A stretch of 6,439 bases of DNA from Acetobacteraceae bacterium (GCA_947462945.1 CANHTE010000083.1:1-6439), one strand, 5' to 3'. Counted from the first letter of the stretch, positions 1 through 6,439 are shown. The notes: generated by a model not told the origin, from the sequence alone. Translations and numbers: made by a program.

Positions 1-60
1 CACCCATGCCGCCCCCGCATCTTGCCCAGGCGCATCCCCCCTGCCACACATCGCAACCGC

Positions 61-1224
61 ATGAACGATGGAACCACCCCGAACTCACCGCCCGGCCTGC
101 TGCCGGCCGGGCTGATGGACCTGCTGCCGCCCCAGGCGGAGCGGGAAGCCGTGCTCGTCGAAGCCCTGATGGAGGGCTTCGCCCGCCACGGCTTTGAGCG
201 CGTGAAGCCGCCCTTGCTGGAATTCGAGGAAGGCCTTCTGGGTGGCTCCGGCGCTGCCGTGGCCGAGCAGACCTTCCGCCTGATGGACCCCGTCAGCCAG
301 CGCATGATGGGGCTGCGGGCCGATACCACCCCGCAGGTGGCCCGCATTGCCGCCACGCGGCTCGGCCTTCAGGCCCGGCCCTTGCGGCTGTGTTATGCCG
401 GCCAGGTGCTGCGCGTGCGCGGCAGCGAGCTCGCCCCCTCCCGCCAATTGGCCCAGGCAGGTGTGGAACTCATCGGCGGCGCGGCGCCCGAGGCCGATGC
501 GGAAGTGGCCCTGGTGGCGGCCGAGGCGCTGGCCCGGGTGGGCGTCACGGGCATCACCCTGGATGTGACGCTGCCCCGCATGGCGCAGGCGTTGCTGGCC
601 GCGGCCGGCCTCGATGAACAACTCTCCGCACGGTTGATCCATGCGCTGGACCGCAAGGACGCTGCCGCCGTGGCGGCCCTGGCCGAGGGCGCCGGCCCCG
701 TGGCGCTGCTGCTGCCGCGCCTGCTGGCCGCCGCCGGCCTCGCGCCTCAGGCGCTCAAGGTGCTGCGTGAGGCCGATTTGCCCGAGGCCGCCCGCGCCAT
801 CGCCGAAAACGCCGCCCGCATCATCGAGGCCATTGCCGCCCGCGCACCGGGGCTGCGCATCACGCTGGACCCCATCGAGTTCCGGGGCTTTCGCTATCAT
901 GTGGGCGTGGCCTTTACGATTTTCGGCCCCGGCATGTCGGGCGAATTGGCCAAGGGGGGACGCTATCTTTCGGCCAATGACGAACCGGCGACGGGCATGA
1001 CGCTCTATCCTGACGCCGTGCTGCGCGCCGCCCCGGTGGCCGCACCCCGCCCGCGCTGCTTCCTCCCGTTGGGCACGCCCGCCGAGGCCGGCGCGGCTCT
1101 GCGGGACCAAGGCTTTGCCACGGTCGCGGCCCTTGCGGCCGAGGATGCGGCCGCTGCCCTGCGCTGCACCCATTCCTGGGATGGCGTCCACGCCGCCCCG
1201 CTGCTTCAGAAAGGTTCGGAATAA
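61..1224 (+). CDS. hisZ: ATP phosphoribosyltransferase regulatory subunit HisZ
   Basis: HisZ is a catalytically inactive paralogue of histidyl-tRNA synthetase. It assembles with the short form of HisG in the cytosol to make active, histidine-sensitive ATP phosphoribosyltransferase, the first step of histidine synthesis. The 387-residue product shows the class II synthetase-like core: an N-terminal [14 protein letters not shown] segment (residues 14-27), a motif-2-like stretch with [13 protein letters not shown] (85-97) and [12 protein letters not shown] (128-139), then [12 protein letters not shown] (274-285) and KGGRYL (298-303). The tRNA-binding C-terminal domain of a true HisRS is absent, and the length fits HisZ rather than HisRS. 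The ATG at 61 is chosen because it precedes the conserved LPAG segment. It has no recognisable Shine-Dalgarno sequence, a TTG lies in frame at 22, and the frame is open to the left edge, so the exact start is uncertain. The stop overlaps the purA start. HisZ next to purA is a familiar proteobacterial arrangement and supports the call. No promoter was recognised in the 60 bases before the gene. Confidence 0.93.
   Translation: MNDGTTPNSPPGLLPAGLMDLLPPQAEREAVLVEALMEGFARHGFERVKPPLLEFEEGLLGGSGAAVAEQTFRLMDPVSQRMMGLRADTTPQVARIAATRLGLQARPLRLCYAGQVLRVRGSELAPSRQLAQAGVELIGGAAPEADAEVALVAAEALARVGVTGITLDVTLPRMAQALLAAAGLDEQLSARLIHALDRKDAAAVAALAEGAGPVALLLPRLLAAAGLAPQALKVLREADLPEAARAIAENAARIIEAIAARAPGLRITLDPIEFRGFRYHVGVAFTIFGPGMSGELAKGGRYLSANDEPATGMTLYPDAVLRAAPVAAPRPRCFLPLGTPAEAGAALRDQGFATVAALAAEDAAAALRCTHSWDGVHAAPLLQKGSE
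1208..1214 (+). promoter_or_regulatory. purA ribosome binding site inside hisZ
   Basis: The purine-rich run AGAAAGG lies in the last codons of hisZ, nine bases before the purA ATG at 1224. With the TAATG stop/start overlap it fixes the purA start and suggests that ribosomes finishing hisZ can reinitiate on purA. The site is seen directly; coupling is inferred. Confidence 0.55.
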
Positions 1225-2513
1225 TGGCCAATGTCGCCGTGATCGGCGCCCAATGGGGCGACGAGGGCAAGGGCAAGGTGGTGGACTGGCTGGCCAGCCG
1301 CGCCGATATCGTCGTGCGTTTCCAGGGCGGGCATAATGCCGGGCATACGCTGGTGGTGGGCGAGACCACCTATAAGCTGAGCCTGCTGCCCTCGGGCGTG
1401 GTGCGCGGCAAGCTGGGCGTCATCGGCAATGGCGTGGTGCTGGACCCTGATGCCCTGCTGGGCGAAATTGCCAAGGTGCGCGGGCAGGGCTTGAATGTTG
1501 GCCCGCACAATCTGCGCATCGCGGATAATGTGCCGCTGATCCTCCCGCTGCACCCAGCACTGGACCGCGCGCGTGAAGCCGCGCGTGGCGAGGACAAGAT
1601 CGGCACCACCGGGCGCGGCATCGGCCCCGCCTATGAGGATAAGGTGGGCCGCCGCGCCATTCGCCTGTGTGACCTGGCCGAGCCCGAGACGCTGTCCGCG
1701 AAGCTGGATGAACTCCTGCTGCATCACAATTCCCTGCTGCGCGGCCTGGGTGCTACGCCCTTCGAGAAGCAACCGCTGATGGATGCGCTGCTGGCCCTAG
1801 CCCCCCAGCTCCTGCCCTATGCCGAGCCGGTTTGGGAGCGGCTGGATGCAGCCCGCGCCGAGGGCAAGCGCGTGTTGTTCGAGGGCGCGCAGGCGGTGAT
1901 GCTGGACGTGGATCACGGCACCTACCCCTACGTCACCAGCAGCAACACCGTCGCCGGCAGTGCGGCGGCCGGTGCCGGCGTGGGGCCGGATGCGGTGGGT
2001 CTCGTCCTCGGCATTGCCAAGGCCTATGCGACGCGCGTGGGCTCTGGCCCCTTCCCCTCGGAACTGCATGACGCGACGGGCAAGCTGCTGGGGGAGCGCG
2101 GCCATGAATTCGGCACGGTGACGGGCCGTCCCCGCCGCTGCGGCTGGTTCGATGCGGCGATGGTGCGCCAGGCGGTGAAGATCGGCGGCGTGAAGGGCCT
2201 GGTGCTCACCAAGCTCGACGTGCTGGACGGGCTGCCTGAACTGAAAATCTGCGTCGGCTATCGGGTGGATGGTGCCATGGTGAAGCATCTGCCCGCCGCC
2301 ATGCGCGCCCAGGCCCGCTGCGAGCCGGTTTTCGAGACGATGGAAGGCTGGGCTGGCTCCACCCGCGGTGCGCGCAACTACGGCCAATTGCCCGCCCAGG
2401 CGGTGAAATACGTACGCCGCATCGAGGAATTGGTGGAAGCGCCGGTGATGATGCTCAGCACCTCGCCCGACCGTGACGACACCATCGCGTTGCGTGATCC
2501 CTTCGCGGGGTAA
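1224..2513 (+). CDS. purA: Adenylosuccinate synthetase PurA
   Basis: PurA is a cytosolic homodimeric enzyme that joins IMP and aspartate at the expense of GTP to give adenylosuccinate, the committed step from IMP to AMP. All signature elements are present in the 429-residue product, the usual length for the family. The N-terminal loop [11 protein letters not shown] (residues 8-18) carries the catalytic Asp13. QGGHNAGHT (34-42) carries catalytic His41. [10 protein letters not shown] (126-135) and the family signature around [18 protein letters not shown] (219-236) follow. [13 protein letters not shown] (298-310) supplies the IMP/aspartate-binding arginines, TKLD (329-332) is the guanine-recognition motif, and the end has STSPDRDDT and a closing DPF. 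No key residue looks missing. The ATG shares its A with the hisZ stop (TAATG), so the gene is the second in a hisZ-purA operon. The terminator at 2505-2530 begins inside its last codons. Confidence 0.98.
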   Translation: MANVAVIGAQWGDEGKGKVVDWLASRADIVVRFQGGHNAGHTLVVGETTYKLSLLPSGVVRGKLGVIGNGVVLDPDALLGEIAKVRGQGLNVGPHNLRIADNVPLILPLHPALDRAREAARGEDKIGTTGRGIGPAYEDKVGRRAIRLCDLAEPETLSAKLDELLLHHNSLLRGLGATPFEKQPLMDALLALAPQLLPYAEPVWERLDAARAEGKRVLFEGAQAVMLDVDHGTYPYVTSSNTVAGSAAAGAGVGPDAVGLVLGIAKAYATRVGSGPFPSELHDATGKLLGERGHEFGTVTGRPRRCGWFDAAMVRQAVKIGGVKGLVLTKLDVLDGLPELKICVGYRVDGAMVKHLPAAMRAQARCEPVFETMEGWAGSTRGARNYGQLPAQAVKYVRRIEELVEAPVMMLSTSPDRDDTIALRDPFAG

Positions 2514-2530
2514 TGCCCCCCGCTTTTGTT
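2505..2530 (+). terminator. Rho-independent terminator of the hisZ-purA operon
   Basis: GCGGGG at 2505-2510 pairs perfectly with CCCCGC at 2518-2523 across a 7-base loop, followed at once by the T-rich run TTTTGTT (2524-2530). The upstream arm is the last coding bases of purA and the loop contains the purA TAA stop, so a ribosome at the stop codon would cover the hairpin. The stem is short (6 bp) but entirely G-C. It implies that mtnP is transcribed separately. Confidence 0.6.
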
Positions 2531-2545
2531 GCACGAAGCTTTCAC

Positions 2546-2569
2546 GCCCCGGCCGATGCCCGCCGGGGC
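2546..2569. repeat. Perfect GC inverted repeat in the purA-mtnP gap
   Basis: GCCCCGGC (2546-2553) and GCCGGGGC (2562-2569) are perfect reverse complements around an 8-base loop. No T-run follows on either strand, so this is not a standard intrinsic terminator. It could reinforce the terminator just upstream, protect a 3' end, act as an operator for mtnP, or be chance in GC-rich DNA. Only the pairing itself is observed. Confidence 0.4.
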
Positions 2570-2580
2570 CAAGTTGCGCT

Positions 2581-2611
2581 AAAAGCCCCCCGCAACCCTG
2601 CGGAGCTTTTT
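2581..2611 (+). promoter_or_regulatory. Terminator-like hairpin holding the mtnP Shine-Dalgarno
   Basis: AAAAGC (2581-2586) pairs with GCTTTT (2605-2610), and CCGC (2590-2593) pairs with GCGG (2600-2603) around a 6-base loop. The two helices are separated by a CCC bulge on one side and an A on the other. The 3' side ends in TTTTT, one base before the mtnP start codon. The mtnP ribosome binding site GGAG is inside the 3' arm. The shape could attenuate read-through transcription or mask the ribosome binding site. If mtnP transcription starts inside the hairpin, the structure would not form in full. Regulation is inferred only. Confidence 0.35.
2602..2605 (+). promoter_or_regulatory. mtnP ribosome binding site
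   Basis: GGAG lies seven bases before the ATG at 2613, ideal spacing, and supports that start. It overlaps the 3' arm of the hairpin at 2581-2611, so its accessibility may depend on RNA folding. Confidence 0.6.
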
Positions 2612-2612
2612 C

Positions 2613-3500
2613 ATGACTGCCAGCATCACCCCCGTCATCGGCCTGATCGGCGGCTCGGGCCTTTACGATATTGACGGGCTGGAGGATCGCGAGTGGCGCC
2701 ACGTCGCCACCCCCTGGGGCGAGCCTTCGGATGCGCTGCTGTTCGGCACATTGGCCGGCATTCGCTGCGTCTTCCTGCCGCGCCATGGCCGTGGCCATCC
2801 CAACCCGCCCTCGGCGCTGAACTTCCGCGCCAATATCGACGCGCTGAAGCGCAGTGGCGTCACGGATGTGATTTCGCTCTCGGCCGTGGGTTCGCTGAAG
2901 CAGGATTACCCGCCGGGCCATTTCGTCATTGTGGACCAGTTCATTGACCGCACCTTCGCGCGGGAAAAATCCTTCTTTGGCCCAGGCTGCGTGGCCCATG
3001 TCAGCGTGGCGCACCCGACCTGCCCGCGCCTGTCAGACGCCATCGAAGCGGCTGGGGCCGAGCTTGCCCTGCCGATGACGCGCGGCGGCACCTACCTCGT
3101 CATGGAAGGCCCGCAATTCAGCACCAAGGCTGAGAGCCTGCTGTATCGCCAATGGGGCTGCGACGTGATCGGCATGACCAATATGCCCGAGGCCAAACTC
3201 GCCCGCGAGGCGGAGCTTTGCTACGCCTCCGTCGCCATGGTGACGGATTTCGACTGCTGGCACCCCGATCATGACCATGTGACGGTGGACCAGGTGGTAA
3301 AGGTGCTGTTCTCCAACGCCGACAAGGCGCGCGCCTTGGTGAAGGCGCTGATCCCGCGCATCGGCACGGAGCGTGAGGCCTGCCCGGCCGGCTGTGACCG
3401 CGCGCTCGACCATGCGCTCATCACCGCGCCCGAGAAGCGGGACCCCGCGATGCTGGCGAAGCTGGATGCGGTGGCCGGGCGGGTGCTGCGGGCCGGGTAG
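2613..3500 (+). CDS. mtnP: S-methyl-5'-thioadenosine phosphorylase
   Basis: The enzyme splits 5'-methylthioadenosine (MTA, the by-product of polyamine synthesis) with phosphate into adenine and 5-methylthioribose-1-phosphate, feeding methionine salvage and recycling adenine. The 295-residue product has the trimeric PNP/MTAP phosphorylase fold signatures: phosphate-binding GGSGLYD (residues 13-19), PRHGRGH (56-62), then SAVGSL, VDQFIDRT, MEGPQFSTKAES (164-175) and GMTNMPE (187-193). TDFDCW (211-216) has the paired aspartates that bind the 6-amino purine, which favours MTAP over inosine/guanosine phosphorylases; the close match to the human MTAP pattern agrees. The ATG has a well-spaced GGAG. 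The gene follows the purA terminator and so probably has its own promoter. The only candidate seen is a weak TAAAAG -10-like element at 2580-2585 with no convincing -35. No other methionine-salvage gene and no adenine phosphoribosyltransferase gene lies in the window. Its stop is 8 bases from the stop of the opposing transporter gene. Confidence 0.93.
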   Translation: MTASITPVIGLIGGSGLYDIDGLEDREWRHVATPWGEPSDALLFGTLAGIRCVFLPRHGRGHPNPPSALNFRANIDALKRSGVTDVISLSAVGSLKQDYPPGHFVIVDQFIDRTFAREKSFFGPGCVAHVSVAHPTCPRLSDAIEAAGAELALPMTRGGTYLVMEGPQFSTKAESLLYRQWGCDVIGMTNMPEAKLAREAELCYASVAMVTDFDCWHPDHDHVTVDQVVKVLFSNADKARALVKALIPRIGTEREACPAGCDRALDHALITAPEKRDPAMLAKLDAVAGRVLRAG

Positions 3501-3508
3501 GCTCCGGC

Positions 3509-5227
3509 TCAGCCATGCAGGGCGCCGTCACGCAGGGTGATGTGGCGCGTGTGATACTCCGCCACGGCGGGGCGGTGCGCGATGGAGAAAATCATCGCCT
3601 CCGGCAGCCGCGCCGCCAGGGTTTCATACAAGGCGCGTTCGGCGGCGGGATCGAGGCTCGCCGTCGCTTCGTCCAGGAACAACCAGGCGGGACGGATGAG
3701 CAGGGCGCGGGCCAGGGCCACGCGCTGCTGCTCTCCGCCGGAGAGCAATTGCGACCAGGCCTCCTCCACATCCAGCCGGGGCGCGAGGTGGGAGAGGCCC
3801 GCATCCGCCAGCGCGGCCAGGATTTCCGCTTCGGAAAAACGCCCGGCCGCCTCGGGGTAGCACAGCACGCGGCGCAGCGTGCCGAGCGGCAGATAGGGGC
3901 GCTGCGGCAGGAACAGCGCGATTTCGCCCGGCGGGGTGCTCAGGCTGCCGCTGCCAAAGGGCCAGATTCCTGCCAAAGCGCGGAATAGCGTGGATTTCCC
4001 GCTGCCCGAGGCGCCGGTCAGCAGCACACGCTCCCCCGCGCGCAATTCCAGCGCGGCGTGGTCCAGCAGCACCCGGCCATCCGGCAGGCGCAGGTTGAGA
4101 TCGCTCAGGCGCATCATCCCGGGCGTGCCTTGCTCGGCACGCAGGCCCTCGCCGGATTGTGCGGCGGCGCGGGCGGCTTCCAGCGCATCCCGGAAGCCAA
4201 TGAGGCGCGTGACGGTGGCTCGCCATTCGGTCAGCCCGGCATAGTTATCCACGATCCAGGAGAGGGCGCCCTGCACCTCGCCGAAGGCCTGGGCGGTCTG
4301 GGTCAGGCCGCCCAGCGGGATGCGCCCGGCGAAGAAGGCGGGCGCGGCAACGACGAAGGGAAACACCGTCGCCACCTGGGAATAGCCCGCGGTGAAGAAG
4401 GTCAGGCGTTTGGTTGCCACCATCAGCGCCCACCAGTTTTCCATCAGCGCGCGGAAGCGGGTGATGAGGGCGCCGCTCTCCTCCGCCTCGCCGCGATGCA
4501 GGGCCACGCCCTCCGTGCTGTCACGGAAGCGCACCAGGGCGTAGCGGAAATCCGCCTCCACCTTCTGCTGGTTGAAGTTCAGCCGCGTCAGCCGCCGGCC
4601 GATCAGATGCGCCAGCCAGGTGCCGAGCACCGCATAGAGTATGGCGATCCAGACCATGTAGCCGGGGATGGTGATGCCCAGGATCGTCGCTGGCCCCGAA
4701 AGCGCCCAGAGCACCAGCAGGAAGGAGAACAGCGTAACCACGCTGCGCATCAGGCCGAGGCCCAAGGTCAGCGTTTCATCCACGAAAAGCTTGGTGTCTT
4801 CCGCCAGCCGCTGGTCGGGGTTGTCGGCGCCGAAGCCGCTGAAGGAAAGGCGGTAATAGGCGCGTTGGCTCAGCCAATTGGCCAGGAGATTTTCGGTCGT
4901 CCAGCGGCGCCAGCGGATTTGCAGCGCCTGACGCAGATAGATCGCATAGACGGCGATGACGATATAGGCGGCCGCGATCCAGACAAAGCCAGGCATGCGG
5001 CCGCTCTCGGTGTCGTGCCAGGTGAAGAGCAGGGCGGAGAAAGCGGCGGCGTCGCGGGCCTCCAGCGCATTGAAGAATTCCCGGTTCCAGTAGGAAAGGA
5101 TGACCGACATCGCGACCAGCGACAGGTTCAGCGCCACGACCACGGCCAGCAACCCGCGCGCCGCCCAGCGATCCTCCCCCCGCCAATAGGGCAAGGCGAG
5201 GGAGAGGGCTTCGCGGATGGGCTTCAT
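3509..5227 (-). CDS. SbmA/BacA-YddA type ABC transporter, permease fused to ATPase
   Basis: This 572-residue inner-membrane protein joins a permease and an ATPase in one chain and should act as a homodimer. The N-terminal half has hydrophobic segments near residues 25-46, 80-98, 155-177, 188-208 and 280-300. It carries motifs typical of the SbmA/BacA permease family: YWNREFFNAL (46-55), ADNPDQRLAEDTKLF (134-148) and NFNQQKVEADFRYALVRFR (217-235). The C-terminal ATPase is complete: Walker A GASGSGKST (405-413), Q-loop glutamine 442, signature LSGGEQQR (495-502), Walker B WLFLDE (515-520) and switch histidine 551 in SIAHR. Relatives include E. coli YddA and mycobacterial Rv1819c, an importer of vitamin B12 and other hydrophilic molecules; SbmA and BacA proper take up peptides but lack the ATPase. 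The substrate here cannot be deduced, and a peptide, cobalamin or lipid are all possible. Its ATG overlaps the glycosyltransferase stop as ATGA and has no strong Shine-Dalgarno sequence, which suggests translational coupling. Confidence 0.9.
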   Translation of the reverse strand: MKPIREALSLALPYWRGEDRWAARGLLAVVVALNLSLVAMSVILSYWNREFFNALEARDAAAFSALLFTWHDTESGRMPGFVWIAAAYIVIAVYAIYLRQALQIRWRRWTTENLLANWLSQRAYYRLSFSGFGADNPDQRLAEDTKLFVDETLTLGLGLMRSVVTLFSFLLVLWALSGPATILGITIPGYMVWIAILYAVLGTWLAHLIGRRLTRLNFNQQKVEADFRYALVRFRDSTEGVALHRGEAEESGALITRFRALMENWWALMVATKRLTFFTAGYSQVATVFPFVVAAPAFFAGRIPLGGLTQTAQAFGEVQGALSWIVDNYAGLTEWRATVTRLIGFRDALEAARAAAQSGEGLRAEQGTPGMMRLSDLNLRLPDGRVLLDHAALELRAGERVLLTGASGSGKSTLFRALAGIWPFGSGSLSTPPGEIALFLPQRPYLPLGTLRRVLCYPEAAGRFSEAEILAALADAGLSHLAPRLDVEEAWSQLLSGGEQQRVALARALLIRPAWLFLDEATASLDPAAERALYETLAARLPEAMIFSIAHRPAVAEYHTRHITLRDGALHG

Positions 5228-6439
5228 GGGCGGCTTTCGAAAATGCGGGCCAGCAGACGCGTGGCTTCAGGATGGCCAGGGGCGATATGCAGGGCTTGCT
5301 CGGCCAATCGCCGGGCCGTGCTGCCCTGGCCCGCAGCCAGCGCCTGATGAGCCGTGGCCAGCATGGCTTCGGCGCCATTCGGCGGATGGCGGGAGACCTC
5401 GCTTTGGGCTGGGGTGACGTGCGGTGCATGCGCCCAATAGGCCTCGCGCCGCGCTTGTTGGCCGGCCAGTTCACGCTCGATGGCAAGACGCATCGCCGGT
5501 CGCAGCGCCTCGGGCAGGGCAGCGAGGGCGGGGCGCATGGCGCGGGCATGGCTGCGGTACAGGAAATCCGGGTCATGCGCCGCAGTCTGGGCGCCCTCCC
5601 AGATGCGGTAGCAGTAAAGAATCTCGGGCAGGCATTCGAGGTGCAAGCCAGCCAGTACGGCGGCCTGGAGAAACTCCCAATCCTCGAAATAGGCGCGGTC
5701 CAGGGTGAAGCCGCCCATGCGGTCCCAGGCGGTGCGGCGCATGAACATGTTGGCGTCGCCAAAGCCATTGCGAAATACGCCCAGCGAAGGGCAGGCACCG
5801 AGCGGAATCCAGCCGATGGGGCGGGTGTTGCGGTGGCGGGGCGGCGGGCCGGCGCCGCGAAAACCCTGCATCTGGCAGGTCAGGATATCGGCGCCCGAAT
5901 GCGGCGCGGCCTGGACAAAGGTGGAGATCTCATCCGGCCAGGCCGCGTTGTCATCATCCATGAAAAGCAGGAATTCGCCTGCGGAGGCCTCCACCGCCCG
6001 GTGGCGGGTGACGCCCTGCCAGGAATTCGCCGCATTGCGCAGCAGCTTCCAGCCGCGCGCGGTGAAGCGCGGCCGCAGCGCTTCCAGGAAATTCTGCGTG
6101 GCGGCGTCGGTGCTGGCATCATCTACCAGGATGAGTTCGAGGCGCGGATAATCCTGCTGCTCGATGGAGGCGATGGCGTGGGCCAGTGGCGAATGCCGGT
6201 TGAAGGCGGCCATACAGACGGAGACGAGGGGCGGGGCCGTGTGGACCGCTGGCGTGGCCGGGCGGGGCAGGGTGGCATGCCAGTGGAGCCAGAGATCGCG
6301 CGTTGCGGCGGGCGTGATGGCGGGCGCGCCGGGGGCCAGGCCCTCGCGCAGCGCCGCCGCCATCGTTGCGGTCAGCGCGCCTGGGGTGCGGGCATAGAGC
6401 AGGCGTGGGCGGTCCGCCTCCGCCACTAGCTCGCCAATG
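5224..6439 (-). CDS. Family 2 glycosyltransferase with TPR-like tail, N-terminus cut by window edge
   Basis: This is a GT-A fold glycosyltransferase that moves a sugar from a nucleotide donor to an unknown acceptor, probably at the cytosolic face of the membrane. Counting from a GTG at 6426, the GT2 domain spans about residues 67-275: LVSVCMAAFNR (67-77), LVDDAST (100-106), the metal-binding FMDDDN (155-160), GDANMFMRR (223-231) and YFEDWEFL (246-253), whose acidic pair is the usual acceptor/base region. Residues about 353-383 form one TPR-like helix pair with the ALAAGQ...A..LAEQAL..APGHPEA pattern. No membrane segment is evident. The GTG is unlikely to be the true start: the frame stays open to the edge, reading I-G-E-L before it, and has no convincing Shine-Dalgarno sequence. 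The stretch IGELVAEADRPRLLY followed by a PGALTATMAAAL segment resembles the C-terminal end of a GT-B (GT4-like) glycosyltransferase, so the intact protein may carry two glycosyltransferase domains. The stop overlaps the transporter start by 4 bases. Confidence 0.88.
   Translation of the reverse strand, partial: IGELVAEADRPRLLYARTPGALTATMAAALREGLAPGAPAITPAATRDLWLHWHATLPRPATPAVHTAPPLVSVCMAAFNRHSPLAHAIASIEQQDYPRLELILVDDASTDAATQNFLEALRPRFTARGWKLLRNAANSWQGVTRHRAVEASAGEFLLFMDDDNAAWPDEISTFVQAAPHSGADILTCQMQGFRGAGPPPRHRNTRPIGWIPLGACPSLGVFRNGFGDANMFMRRTAWDRMGGFTLDRAYFEDWEFLQAAVLAGLHLECLPEILYCYRIWEGAQTAAHDPDFLYRSHARAMRPALAALPEALRPAMRLAIERELAGQQARREAYWAHAPHVTPAQSEVSRHPPNGAEAMLATAHQALAAGQGSTARRLAEQALHIAPGHPEATRLLARIFESRP

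Noticed and set aside
443..452. Palindrome GCCAATTGGC, occurring again at 4873-4882
   Set aside because: Both copies lie inside coding sequence, on codons that fit the protein families. Two copies of a 10-base palindrome do not support an operator or uptake signal.
85..1191. Long - strand open frame (368 codons) opposite hisZ
   Set aside because: It mirrors a gene with clear HisZ motifs; no domain in the antisense product.
2526..2557. Possible sigma-70 promoter for mtnP starting with TTGTTG or TTGCAC
   Set aside because: No -10 hexamer with more than about two matches lies at 16-18 bases spacing, and the T-run is better explained as the terminator tail.
1797..3014. Long - strand open frame (405 codons) across purA, the gap and mtnP
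   Set aside because: It runs through two well-identified + strand genes, the terminator and the gap. Its composition is typical antisense shadow (H, R, G, Q rich).
3490..3510. Hairpin over the mtnP stop codon as a bidirectional terminator
   Set aside because: The stem includes a G-T pair that is lost on the other strand, and no T-run follows on either side. Hairpins of this strength are common in GC-rich DNA.
4058..5347. Long + strand open frame (429 codons) opposite the ABC transporter
   Set aside because: It is a mirror of the transporter, whose complete ABC motifs leave no doubt about the coding strand. The antisense product is glutamine/glycine/arginine-rich with no recognisable domain, as expected from GC-rich third positions.
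5272..6429. Long + strand open frame (385 codons) opposite the glycosyltransferase
   Set aside because: The - strand product has clear GT2 motifs; the + strand product is low-complexity G/A/R-rich with no domain.

Overview
This is a compact, very GC-rich bacterial chromosomal window holding five protein genes, with almost no non-coding sequence. The GC-rich codon bias (which opens long mirror-image frames on the opposite strand), the hisZ-purA gene pair and the protein styles suggest an alphaproteobacterium, plausibly of the Acetobacteraceae/Roseomonas type. That placement is inference from composition and gene content; no database was searched. No tRNA, rRNA, CRISPR array, insertion sequence or attachment site was seen.

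Left part, + strand (1-2530): hisZ (ATP phosphoribosyltransferase regulatory subunit) and purA (adenylosuccinate synthetase) share the bases TAATG as stop and start, so they are almost certainly one translationally coupled operon. A good Rho-independent terminator closes it. Its 5' arm is the end of the purA coding region and its loop holds the purA stop codon. Centre, + strand (2531-3500): a 99-base gap with two further hairpins leads into mtnP (S-methyl-5'-thioadenosine phosphorylase). The mtnP Shine-Dalgarno sequence sits in the 3' arm of one of these hairpins.

Right part, - strand (6439 down to 3509): a family 2 glycosyltransferase whose N-terminus runs off the window is followed, with a 4-base ATGA overlap, by a single-chain permease-ATPase ABC transporter of the SbmA/BacA-YddA type. 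This pair ends tail-to-tail with mtnP, only 8 bases from its stop codon.

The three left-hand genes share an adenine-nucleotide theme. HisZ controls an enzyme that consumes ATP and PRPP at the start of histidine synthesis, a pathway that returns AICAR to purine synthesis. PurA commits IMP to AMP. MtnP frees adenine from the polyamine by-product MTA. The right-hand pair looks like envelope or surface-glycan work, but its substrates cannot be read from sequence. Most of the window is ordinary core metabolism. The points worth a second look are the hairpin-rich purA-mtnP gap, the probable two-enzyme architecture of the truncated glycosyltransferase, and its tight coupling to the transporter. I found no clear sign of an undescribed biological system.
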